Below are positions 22,430-33,423 of a DNA stretch of 64,000 nucleotides, piece after piece. How positions within the stretch are numbered: the first letter of the stretch is position 1; each line of letters starts with the position of its first letter. A program made the translations under genes and the position numbers. The DNA comes from Symsagittifera roscoffensis. Lineage: Eukaryota > Xenacoelomorpha > Acoela > Convolutidae. The notes under the pieces are model-generated. The model did no database searches, was not told the origin of the DNA, and saw only the letters and a program-made list of their open reading frames with translations. The stretch is from assembly GCF_963678635.1 (NCBI RefSeq), contig NC_087066.1:39827223-39891222 (forward strand), given 5' to 3'.

Positions 22430-22807
22430 GGCTTAAGATTAAATAAAATTAAGTTTAAGGGATATAAGATTGAAGATAAACCTTGTGAAAAATCTAAAAT
22501 TAATTAAATTTTAGTATTGATGATTTTAGTTTATTTATGATTGCTGTTATGTTTAGGTGATGAAGCTGGAACAACAAGATGATTTATATTTACTAACATT
22601 TTATTGTCATGCTACTAATTTTTGTTTTTATTTTTCAAATTATTTTTTCAAATATTTTTTATATAATACTGCAGAATTGGAGGGAACGATTTGAGATGTT
22701 TTTATCAATCGCTATTGAACAGTAATAATTTTAATTAGCGCCTGAAATATTCATTGAAGATTTTCTTCAAGGATTTTATGTTTGCAAATGAAAATATAAA
22801 TTCATTG

Positions 22808-23110
22808 CTAATAAAATTCTAAATATAAAAGTTTGTGTTGGCTTTTGCCGTACGACCATGAAACTAAATGGCAAGTTTCTATGTAGTCGTATATCGTCTC
22901 TTGTCCGAGGTCTTTTTCCAATACCGGGTAGTTCTCGTATTGTACGGAATAGCGGCTCTGACTGATTCCTGGTTCAAACAAATTTACCAGTAAATTTTTG
23001 CAAAATCGTGTTTGTCCTCTATCATTTAGTGAATTTATAACAAAGGGAAAAACTGCTTCTTCGTCTGGACTTTCGTCACTTTGAGTGTTGCTCGTTTTTT
23101 CGTTTGACAA
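22808..23110 (-). pseudogene. Truncated duplicate of the gag start (100 codons)
   Basis: Identical to the Gag N terminus for about 50 codons (one change, M to T at residue 6), then fused across the duplication junction to leader sequence. As it is nearer the 5' LTR, ribosomes scanning from the cap would meet this decoy before the real gag start. Confidence 0.7.
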
Positions 23111-24789
23111 CTGTTAATATGTATTTATTAATATGTCTAATTGGTTGATTCCAATTGTATAAATGTACTGGTTTGTGTTTATATTTCTTTTTTATTCTGT
23201 TTTTTCTTTTTTTCGGTGAAATTGAAGTTGTTTCTGAATCGGAAAAATATATTGGATCCTGGGTTGGATAATTTTTACTTATTGAATCTTCTATTTTGTA
23301 TAGTGCGTCTAGACTACTGACTTCTGATTCGGAGAATGCATTTCTATGTTTTGAAAATCTTTTTCGTGTTATCTGTCTTTGTTTGTTTAAAATTGTTCTT
23401 TTTAGTGTTTGTCGTTTTGTATGAATGTATTCAACTGTTTGTGTATGCGGGGTTATTACAAGATCGTATTTTTGATTGTTCTTTTTCGCAGTTGTGTATT
23501 ACGATTGTTTGTTTATTTCCTAGGTTTTTCAATGACATAAGGTTTAGGATGATGGATGCAAAATTGTTTTTAGTGATTTTAATTTCCTAGACTGTTATTC
23601 CTTACGATTTTTTGGTTAGCTTAACCTAGGTCTTTTTGTTCAGGGTTGGAGAGAAAATTGTATCGATTCCGGAGATTGACTTTACTTTCTCGTGGCTAGT
23701 ATACGCTAAGGTGTTGACTTACTTATTCTTACTTAGGGGTAGTGATTGTGTTCAAGGGTTGGTGGATAGTAAATCGATCCACAAGGTTCAGGTATAATGA
23801 GAACGCAAGATGTTCGTTAGATACTATTTTAAACTTACTAAGTTTAAGATTTATCCTGGGTCGTATAAGAGGAGGGGTCAAGTGAAGGATGAATAACCGA
23901 AGTTCTTCACTGTTTAGCTTAATTTGAATGGTTAGTGTTTTAAAAATTTCTATTAGTCCTGGGTCTATTGAAAAGGTTGGGTAGTGAATCGACGTTTGAG
24001 GTCGTTAGACACTTGATAAGTGGGTGGGGAGAACAAAATTGTTCTTTTTGATCCAAGGATAAGCCTTGATGATCAGAATTAAAAATATAAAATCGAAAAT
24101 TAAATTAGATCCAAGGAAAGCCTTGATGATCTGGCTTAAGATTAAATAAAATTAAGTTTAAGGGATATAAGATTGAAGATAAACCTTGTGAAATATCTAA
24201 AATTAATTAAATTTTAGTATTGATGATTTTAGTTTATTTATGATTGCTGTTATGTTTAGGTGATGAAGCTGGAACAACAAGATGATTTATATTTACTAAC
24301 AATTTATTGTCATGCTACTAATTTTTGTTTTTTAATTTTCAAATTATTTTTTCAAATATTTTTTATATAATACTGCAGAATTGGAGGGAACGATTTGAGA
24401 TGTTTTTATCAATCGCTATTGAACAGTAATAATTTTAATTAGCGCCTGAAATATTCATTGAAGATTTTCTTCAAGGATTTTATGTTTGCAAATGAAAATA
24501 TAAATTCATTGCTAATAAAATTCTAAATATAAAAGTTTGTGTTGGCTTTTGCCGTACGACCATGAAACTAAATGGCAAGTTTCTATGTAGTCGTATATCG
24601 TCTCTTGTCCGAGGTCTTTTTCCAATACCGGGTAGTTCTCGTATTGTACGGAATAGCGGCTCTGATCTATTGAGTCGTAGAGACCATTCAATTAAGTTAT
24701 TGTCGTGTAACATTTTGAAAATGTTTTGTCTATTTCTAATCTATTTTTGGTTAATTCTAAGCTATCTTGTTTTTTAAGGTCTTTATTCG

Positions 24790-24807
24790 AGACTTATGGT
24801 CGCACCA
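24790..24807 (-). promoter_or_regulatory. Candidate tRNA primer-binding site
   Basis: Reading the element's strand from the 5' LTR end, after nine bases comes TGGTGCGACCATAAGTC. Starting with TGG is what pairing with a tRNA 3' CCA end requires. On the plus strand the complement also contains TTCGAGA, the shape of a tRNA T-loop, a short distance before the CCA. The tRNA species is not identified and the spacing does not fit a standard T-arm exactly. Confidence 0.5.
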
Positions 24808-24816
24808 GATGGAGTT

Positions 24817-25218
24817 TGAGGTGTATAACTCATAGAGTAATTTCGGATAGGGTACACCGTCTGTTCGTCACGCTATCTTATTTTCGGCCGGATAGATTCG
24901 TGCAACTTCTTAGTCTAATACCGATCCTAATCTTACCCTTATATCTACTAGTCTCAGTGTGTTTAACTAGTCTCTGCTAGGCTCAATAGATCTAGAGTAT
25001 ACTGGTTTTATTGCGGCTGCTGAAGTTCTCGAGGAGAGGTAACTATTTTCTAAGTTAAATTCAAATCTCTCTGGTGCTGAAATTACAAGTAATTTCAGCA
25101 CTTACAAATAAGTGGGTTGTTAGTTAGATGGATTATGATTGGTTAATATTAAATATTTTACAGTGGTAAAACATCTAATTTATATGAAATAATAAAATGT
25201 AGTTTAGATCAGGTTCCA
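24817..25218 (-). repeat. 5' LTR of the giant retroelement
   Basis: Same 402-bp sequence as the left LTR with 8 substitutions and no indels that I can find. It is the 5' LTR because gag lies to its left on the minus strand and a TGG-starting primer-binding site lies just inside. The hairpin near the predicted start has one mismatch here compared with a perfect stem in the left copy. Confidence 0.9.
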
Positions 25219-25731
25219 GAACAATCTGCAGAAGAAAGTTAGTCCGGACAACCTTCGAATTCCAGATGAGGGTGACAAACACAATGATGATGATGATGAT
25301 TGTTTCGTTTTTTTTCCGAATGTGATAAGTGTAATCTTTGCTTAAATCTTTGTTTCTTATTAGATCTTAGGAAAGTTCTTGTCACCTCAAGTGGTGCGTT
25401 TTAAAATCGTATGCTCTTTTAAAATTGTGTATAATTGCCGTCTGTTTGTTTCCTTTTAATTTTTCTGACTTTTGGTTTGTAGAATGTTGATGATACGCAC
25501 ACTTTGGTTTGTTAGATTTTAAAAACTTACTCCATATAGGTAGGGTTGTTAAGTTAGCTTTTACATATGAGTCACTGGGTTGTCCGGAACATGACGTGTT
25601 GAGTTGAGAGTAGTCATCGGTTCTTGCGATATCGTAGGCAGTTCTCTCTCGGGTTAAGTTCTAGTTAAAGTTTCTTCCTTAATCCTAACATGAGTAGGTG
25701 ATTTGGAATTGCTGGATTACTTTTTGTAATC

Positions 25732-26275
25732 AGCGCGCAGCATACGAGGTCGGAACCTAATCCGCTTCCTAGTCAGAATCCACTCAGTCGGATCCATTTC
25801 AATTCATTTCACCCAGACAACTGGGGCACGTATGGAGTCCTCCGCATTCACTGGGTCTAAAATGCCCAGATCGATTTATTCTTCTTGAGTTACTTTTACT
25901 TCCTGTTTCAGATGCAGAGGAAATTATTGGGACGATACCTTTCCTGAAATAATTCCTTTAGTCGTTTTCTTTGATGCTTAGTTATCAAAGCTTTGTTTTT
26001 TTGCTAGGTACCCTCATTTCCTCAGCGGATAATTGTTTCTCTTGCCTCCATCCAAAACATTTCTGCCCTTCCAGTCATTCTCTATATGAGTGCGAATACT
26101 GATTTTCCATTCTAATAAGTGATTCGTTTCCTTGTGTTTGTCGTATGTTTCATTTTGGCCATGTCTCATCGCAAATAATAATTGATCGAAACCTTTATTC
26201 GGTAGCTTATAAGTTTGTTTTACAGCTCTTATGGTTAGCAAAAAATAGCCGTCGTTTGCTTCACAATTACGGATA
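25732..26275. repeat. Diverged duplicated segment, copy 1
   Basis: Shares an ordered series of words with 26620-27170: 'gtaatcagcgcgc', 'ccactcagtc', 'gtctaaaat', 'cttcctgtttca', 'gcagaggaaattattggg' and 'aagtttgttttaca'. A 75-codon minus-strand frame (26241-26014) occupies it; the matching frame is destroyed in copy 2. It may be an old transposon or a decayed duplicated gene; family not recognised. Confidence 0.6.
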
Positions 26276-26619
26276 AAAGAGCAAAGGGATCAAAATGTAG
26301 CATTGACGTTATTTTATTGATCGCGGAATTACTCATTTTTTAAGGAAAAAAAACTGTTGTTGAGCAAAACTAACATCAACGAAAACTTTTCAACACTCCG
26401 AAAAACAAAATTCAACAGCGTAAAATTTTTGGGAGTTCTAAAACTAGAGTACAAAATAGTATGATTAAATCATAGTTTTTTTGAGTGGTTCATTTGCTGA
26501 AAATATAATAATCACAATATTTTCAAAACTATTTCAGCATAAGTCTAGATCTAAGCATTCTGAGTGCTATATGTCGAGTATTTCTTTTTCTCGATTTTGT
26601 CAAAAACAGTTTTTTTTGT

Positions 26620-27170
26620 AATCAGCGCGCTTGCGACAGTTAGATTCCACTCCGCTACCGCGCCAGAAGCCACTCAGTCTGAGTTCATTCCGCCCAGACC
26701 ATGGAGACGCGCTTGGGGATCCTACCCCATCCACAAGGTCTAAAATGGCCAGATCCATTAATTCTTCGACAGTTATTTTACTTCCTGTTTCATATGCAGA
26801 GGAAATTATTGGGCGGTTACCTTTCGTGGTTTAATTCCCTGAACTTTTTTCGAAGCTTGTTCATCATAGTCTTTATTAGTTTGCGAAGTATCTCCAAAAT
26901 CTCAGCGAGATCAACGTATTTCTTGCTTCTATCCAAAAAACTTTCTGCTACTCCAATTAAACTTTAGATATGTACCCTTGCTGGGTTTCCACTTTTATAG
27001 GCGATTCCTTTCTGAGTGTTCATGTTGAAAAAGCCTCTGTATCTCTTCTTTCGAGTGTCGTTTGTTTCAGTTTGGATGCTGATCGAACCACTTGTTCGGT
27101 AGCCTACAAGTTTGTTTTACAACTGCTATTTTTGTGCAAAGGGCCTTTATTTGCTTCACTATTACGGAAT
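26620..27170. repeat. Diverged duplicated segment, copy 2
   Basis: Second copy, about 890 bp from the first, same orientation. Substitutions and indels are frequent, so the duplication or the two insertions are old. Confidence 0.6.
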
Positions 27171-28959
27171 CAAAAAAGCTCGAAAGAAAAAACGTAGCGA
27201 CGAAAAAATTGATAAGGTAAATACTCGTGTTTTTTTTCAAAGAGCAAAACTGATACGATCCAAAACCCTTTTTACTAGGCGCTCATTGATGGTTGATTTT
27301 TTAGTAATCTAGCCTAAGTTATAAGTCTCACCTAAAATCGTCAAATTTATTGACAAAGTTCTCGTAGAAACAATACTTGGAAAAGAGAATGAATTTATAT
27401 AATGGATAGTTAAATATAAGCAATATAAAAATTTATTGAACAACTCTCTTTCGTACCAATAGGGATGGGGTCAATACCTAGTGTTTACTTTTGAACAAAC
27501 ACTTCATTTGCCTGTAGTCCGCTTGATTGCTGATTGATTTGTCGGCCTATTGTTTCTCAGAGTGTTGGCTCATTAGCTCTTCTAGATCCATATTGCTGCT
27601 TTTAATTTTCCGGAACTTATAAAAATTCTAAAATCATATTTAAAAAAAATAGAAAAATAAGAAAATCAAAAGAAAAAAATTAAATAAAAAGATTCAAAAT
27701 TAATCCGGAAAGTAATAACTCGACTGAGCGAATGGAAAAGAGAGGGGGAATAAAAAAAATTATAAGATTTTAAACAGGTCCAATCTTAAAACAAGACTGC
27801 TTCAAAGTAACCTTGCCTTATTCTAATCTTCAAACTCATTGTTTAATCGGATATCTTTTATCTTCCGGTCCTTGGAAAGTTTTTAGTATTCTCATTTTTC
27901 AGTTTTTACATATTAAAAAGCCTTCAATATTTCAGTCTTTGATTTGCAGGTGTTCTTTTTCTTTGTTTCTTTGTTAGGCTCCAAAACGACCGGGCGCTTA
28001 TCGCTTCAATGTCTGCTTCTCAAGGCAAAACATTTTAACCCGTCATTCTGTATGGTGACTTATTTTCTTTTAGATATCTGACAAATTAGTTTGTTAAAAA
28101 ATTATCGAATCGTTCAAAAGGAATCCAGTTTTGAAAAAATGAAAAAAAATCGGACTATTAGTTCTCGTTATTGTATGTAGGGTAATTCACATTCCCTTAA
28201 GTGTAATACTGATTTTTCAGTGATAAAACCGCTTGAAAATGAAAAGATTATAGACTCGTAAATTTATTTTATTTCAAGCTTCTGGCCTTTTGCAATATCT
28301 TTTGCATTTTTTTTAGTTCAAAAACTTTTTGTCTAAGCCATTGCGATCCAATCCTTCTATCTTTTTTTATTCTGAAAATGGTCCATATTTGATGACGTAC
28401 TTGACTGTTTTCGATGTCGATAAAGAATTTAATCCGTATATACGCAGTTTTGGCACATCCTTTTGAGTTTCATAATTCATGATTCGTTGTAGTATATCAG
28501 ATGAAATTAGTGATTATGTACACAAAAGAAGCTTTTTCTGTTCAAAAAATTTTTGTTTTCAGTCAACCCATGCTTCTCGCAATTGCTTGAATAGAAATGA
28601 TCAACAAAAGCGTTAAAAAAATTCTTGATTCCTGACATCCTATAAGAAAATAAGGAACACTCGTTTTATTAGTTTTCATTAAGAATAATTTAAATTTACT
28701 GCTCAGTATACAAAAAATTAGGTATACTGCACAAACTTTAAGCGTTATAAAAGCTTTTGCAAAAATTATAATCGCTTTAAGCCAGGAAAAAAGATTTTGT
28801 TTTATTGGAACGATTTCAAATGTTTGGCCTATTGAACCTTTGCTGATAATTACTTTTGATTCTCTGGACTTTTTGAGTACGATTTGGATTGACTTTGCTT
28901 CATATTTACAACATGTACTCTATGCATTAATGCCTTTTTGTTTCAAAGAGTTATCAAGT

Positions 28960-30260
28960 CTAAACGATGTTCATAATTCAAAAAAAATGCCCGCTGGAGA
29001 AATTGAGTTAACGCAGGATGATTTTGGTGCAAAGTTTATGTTTTGATCGAGAAAAACCTTTTGACAAAAGCTAAGATATCGATATTGTTTGCTTCTTGTA
29101 TTACCAATAGGTGCTATTATATGTTGATGTTTTTTAAATTGTAACTTTGAACTTGAAAAAATATTTGATTTTATGTTTTGAGAAAAGAAATTCATTCCTA
29201 ATATGTCTAGATCGCATCCGTCTTTGGCTGAAATCCATGCTTTAATTCTTACCGAATTATCAGTGTTAGTACCTAAAGTAGAGTCAAAAGTTGTAAAACC
29301 TATAAGTTTAGGTTTTTTTCCCGGTTACAGCAACGGTGTTTAATTTGACTTATTAATTGATAGAGGCTGTATGTTACCATAATGTTCAAAACTGTCAAAA
29401 TTAATCAGCGAACTTGTTGCTCCAGTGTCTAGATGTTGATATAAGTCAATATACAAATGTATTTTTGGTTCAGATGGAGACTGATCTAGTTTAAATTAAC
29501 AATTCCACTTTCATCATCAGTGTAGTTTCCTGGAATGTCATCATCAATTAAATTGTGGAACTGGTAAGGTGAATGATAACCGTTATTTCGGTTGAAAGGT
29601 TATTTTACTGTTCGACCTGTCACGCCATTGAAAGCTTTCATTGCAGTTTTACATATGCCTGAATTCTCCCTGAGGATTTAGATGATTAAAATTGTTGTCT
29701 GCTCTTGATCTATAGCTACAGTTGTAAAATTTTATGGTTGCATTCTCTCTTGTTTGAAGCGATGCATAATTTTGCTTCTGTTGATATTTATTTTTAAAGC
29801 ATTGGTTTATCGTATGGGCCTGACATGCAACACTTTTTGCAAAATATTGGGTCGTTTTGTTGGTTTCTATGTTCTTTTGGATTTTAAGCTGCGTTTATTT
29901 TACGTTTATTTTATGATCCTTCATTAGTCCTGTTAACTCTTTAAGTTGATCTATATTCCCTCTATTTCAAGTTTATTATCTATGCTACTGGATGCTGTTC
30001 CAGTAAACTCACTACTCACTGCAAAACTCACTCTTTTGTAGCTTTGTGAACTTTTAATTGTAGCCTGGTAGCGGGTTGATTCTCAATTAGAAATTGATAT
30101 GCCTTTGGTTTTGAGCCTGATGTGCTCAAGCCTCGCACGAAGAATTCCATTTTCCTTGCTGTTCATTGATCATCATTAAAAGTTGGTTTTGGCTGTCCAA
30201 GATCTACGGTGGTGCTTAATCTTTTAGGTTAATGGTATAGAGAAGGTTTGGATGTATTGT
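28960..30260 (-). pseudogene. Decayed gag-pol remnant of an LTR retroelement (aspartic protease visible)
   Basis: On the minus strand around 29400-29450 the phrase HLDTGATSSLINF is the active site of a retroviral-type aspartic protease. Downstream (29195-28971) an open frame of 74 codons continues the polyprotein. Upstream near 29800-29860 there are pieces of a zinc knuckle in two frames (CKKC and HTINQC), as expected of a nucleocapsid before protease. Frames are broken many times. No LTRs or RT were found. It differs in sequence from the giant element. Confidence 0.45.
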
Positions 30261-31230
30261 GTTTTAATAAATTATGAGGATTGAGTAAATTCATTCAAGT
30301 TTTGGGATGTTTAATGGGTTTGATGAATAAAATTTTAGTTGGTCATATCAGTAATGCCATTGGTTCGGTTCAACTTTTTTAGAATAGAAATTGTTTCTGG
30401 GGTATTGCTGCGGGAAAGAATGGTTAATTTTTGATTTTTTCTATTTGATTGTTCGGAAAAATGGTGACTTGATCCTTTTGGATATTGGTGATATACAAAA
30501 TAGTTTTTGTGATTTATTTTATAATTTTAGTTTCAAATTAAATGCTGTTGTATTTGTCTTATAAAAAGTGATGATAGTATTGAATATTGTTTTGCAGTTA
30601 TAAGTATATTTCGATATCATAAACAATTTATAAAATAACAACTTTTTAAACTTAATGAATCCTAAATTTTAATCAATTTGTTAGTAATGTTTTTGGGTAA
30701 TTCAGATCTTGAGGGAAAAAAATAGTTTCTAATAGAAATTTGTTAAATTTTTTTTGTGTTTCGGTATAAGATGATATTAAAAAGCGATTGGAAGTGAAGC
30801 AATTAACCGTTATTGTGGCATAAAAGTTATATTATTTGGTAATTTTACTTGCTGAAGAATTGTGGTTATTTCTGGAGTATATCGTCGAAAAAAAACCGTA
30901 TAACTCGTGTTTATTGTCGTTAGGGTGTTATGATAAAGTACTAAAATAATCCTCCCGAGATTTAGTGATGTACCATATGATGTTGGAGACTTCGCTTCCC
31001 AGTTTGAGTCTTAAATTTATTGTGCTGGCGTCAATTATAAAATGTGTTGACATTATTTTTTGACGTTGATTATTATTTTTTTGCTGATCGAAACTAAATT
31101 TTCGATTAGTATGTAATAGGGTACTGAAAACTTCCTAGGTTTTGTTGGTTATTAAAAAAATTTATTAATAAAGAAAGGCAAGAAATTATGAAAAAAATTT
31201 TAAATATTTTTAGTAAGGTTTTTGTGTTCT
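30261..31230. other. AT-rich sequence, nothing identified
   Basis: No ORF, repeat or RNA gene that I can support. Confidence 0.4.
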
Positions 31231-33420
31231 AAAACTTTTAGCCGAAACCTGAACTTTGTTGTTGTGAAGTTTATTAATGCCTTTTCTATGATTATCAGTT
31301 TTTTTCAACTATTTGTTGAAGTAAGTACTGGCTAAAACCTTAGCTTTTTGTCAGTTTTTTAGGACTGAAACTATAATCTGAAACCTGAAACTATGGTCAC
31401 TGAAGTTGAGTTTTGTTTGTAACGTTCGCCGAGACATTTCACAGTGACAGAGCGTAGAATAAGTACCGATTGACGACTAACTGATGTCAGTTACTTTAAT
31501 CCTACCCTTTTTTAATAATTTTGACGTAGCCAGTTGTTTTCTGGTCTGTTAATGGCTAAGTGCTATGTTACCATTTTTAGGCCATCAGCCAAACGACTTT
31601 CGATCAGCTTTCGCTTACATGCAAAAATAACCACATAGCTGGGTCTCGGATCCCCAGACAACTTGATTACTTTAAAAAATACAGCTGGTGAACCACAAAT
31701 AGATATTTTTTACTGACAGTTATACTAAATCCATCAAGATATGGGTTGACTCTTTCCTCGATTCTCATGCTCTTATATACCAAATTAATATCGGAGTAAA
31801 TTAAACACGTTCAGGGCGTTACAGCAGCTAAAATTTCGTTGATTTCTTTTAAAAGTCTCTCTGTCGGCACCGGGCATCCAATTCCGTACTCTCCCGGAAA
31901 TAACGTCGTTACCTCTCCAATTTTGTTGCTCGGGAGGGTTTGGATCCGTCTCACTGGACCTTCCTTCTCCTTTATCCTGTGTTGGTAAGCAGCTTGTCGT
32001 AAACTCGTGTTACGACAAGCGGCTACGTTTATTTTTTTTCCTCTCTTTTATCGATTATTTTCCGTCTTGCAATCGGCTGTTCTGTATTTTTTTTGTATAT
32101 TTTTGGTCAAAATGGCCGTTTTTGGCATTTCTCACAAATGCTCCAGTCCGAATCGATTTTTTGAAAATTTGACATTCTAGAACATTCTGAGCCTCCTTTT
32201 CACTGCAACTGCGGTATCAACGCCTTTAATGTCGTTCTCGGCGTGCGTTGGAAGGTTCGACTGTAGCATCCGGGGGATTGGGACATATCTTTAATGTTGT
32301 CCAAAGGCTTTATCATAACTTGTTTAGCCTTTATCATGCAAAAAATTTTGAGAAAGTTCGAACTATTGATATTTTAAACCTAGTTTCTCAAGTCTGAAAC
32401 CAAAAACTCTGAAATCAAAAAATTTCAGTTTATAAAAAAGTTGGTTTTTGATAGCTGGTCTACTGTAATGTAGATCCTTGAACTGGTGTTTAACATCAAA
32501 ATCACAATTTTGTTTGCCGAAACCTAAAATTTTGGGGCTAAAGCTATGATTTCTATAACCAAAACTATGCTATGATCCTTTGGTTTTAGAGTTTTGAAAT
32601 TGAAAATCTAGGGGAGTACCTCTAATGTATGTCTATTCCAGCAATAAAGTTGCCGAAATTTTGAAAACTCTAGCCTGAAACCTCACTTTTATTTGGCTGA
32701 AACTATAAATTTGAGGGCTCAATTTAACACCTTCTGGAAGTTTTTTGATTTTAAAATTTGGTTAGTGCAGTAAGGATTCCTTTTATCTGCCTATAATTTA
32801 CAAAATTTTGAGTTGGGACGCAAAATTTTTGTGTCTGAAACCAAAAACACCAATTCTGAAACGTAGGTTTCGGCCTAAGGAATCAAATTTTTCAGTTGTT
32901 TTGTTGGATTTTAACACCGTTCGTTTTCTGTAAAAAGTGAAAATTCGACGTTCGAAATTCAGTTTTGAGACCAAAAACTCAGTTTATGGTTTATGTGTTC
33001 TGATATCTGAAACTAACAAAAGATTTTTGCTTGCGCTATCCAAATTTGGGTTTTACTCGTTCAATTTTTGCTGTTTTAACCGAATCCGCTTACAGAAAAT
33101 TAAATTTTTAACTGGAAATTGTACTTATTTCAACTGAAACGTTTGACCCTATAACTGAAACCGAGACTGAAACCTAAAATTTTGGTTGGTAAAAGTCAAT
33201 TTTCTAGTGCTTAAGCTATCATATGAAACCTATATTATCAATAAAAAGTGGATGTGTTAGTGTATTAGCTTTAGTTTTTGTTGTGAAACCTTACGTTTTG
33301 GTGCTGAAACTAAACTTGGTGTTTGGTGCTATGTGGTTAACGTTTTACATTGGTTTTAGTGCGTTATTTTTTGTTTCATTCGCTGCATGTCCGAATTTTG
33401 TCATAAAAAGACCAATACTT
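31230..33420. repeat. GAAAC-rich degenerate tract
   Basis: Irregularly spaced phrases of the kind 'ctgaaacctaaaattttg' recur over about 2 kb (for example near 31236, 31370, 32390, 32513, 32680, 32835, 33130, 33225 and 33285), nearly always on the plus strand. Spacing is not constant, so it is not a simple tandem repeat; it looks like an old degenerate minisatellite. Confidence 0.5.
31992..32020. other. Perfect 11-bp hairpin
   Basis: GCTTGTCGTAA, loop ACTCGTG, TTACGACAAGC. Lies in a locally GC-richer block (31850-32040) with no coding potential seen. Confidence 0.75.
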
Positions 33421-33423
33421 TAG

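Larger units (their letters stand above)
21254..24664 (-). repeat. Tandem duplication of the retroelement leader and gag start (2 x about 1.7 kb)
   Basis: The sequence 21254-22960 is repeated as 22960-24664 with very few differences and small indels (offsets 1706 at one end and 1704 at the other). The unit runs from codon 50 of gag through the start codon into the 5' leader. The junction shares the short word CTGA. The outer copy carries a gag frame (23110-22808) that keeps 50 codons then runs into leader sequence and stops. Any ORF in the plus direction here (for example 21632-21886 and 23336-23590) is duplicated along with it. Confidence 0.9.
4727..25218 (-). mobile_element. Giant (about 20.5 kb) Ty3/gypsy-order LTR retroelement with envelope-like gene
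   Basis: Two direct 402-bp LTRs (4727-5128 and 24817-25218) bracket minus-strand gag, protease, RT, RNase H and integrase in that order, followed by an envelope-like gene and Pro/Ser/Thr-rich ORFs. This order is that of Ty3/gypsy elements and retroviruses. The element is two to three times the usual length of such elements; about 1.7 kb of the excess is a tandem duplication of the leader and about 4-5 kb lies in non-canonical regions around and beyond env. LTRs differ at 8 of 402 sites, so insertion was fairly recent, yet most reading frames are interrupted. No matching target-site duplication is seen: the bases left of 4727 are AAGTT and those right of 25218 are GAACA. Inside it, coding-strand composition is A/C-rich. 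Confidence 0.9.
25219..28960. other. Gene-poor region with a diverged duplicated segment
   Basis: No host gene recognised. 25732-26275 and 26620-27170 are diverged copies of one sequence (listed separately). 27600-27720 is A-rich simple sequence. ORFs are short and probably chance. Confidence 0.4.

Noticed and set aside
31630-31660. tRNA primer-binding site (TGGGGATCCGAGACC on the minus strand) for the decayed element at 29-30 kb
   Set aside because: No LTR pair could be found near it, so the match has no structural support.
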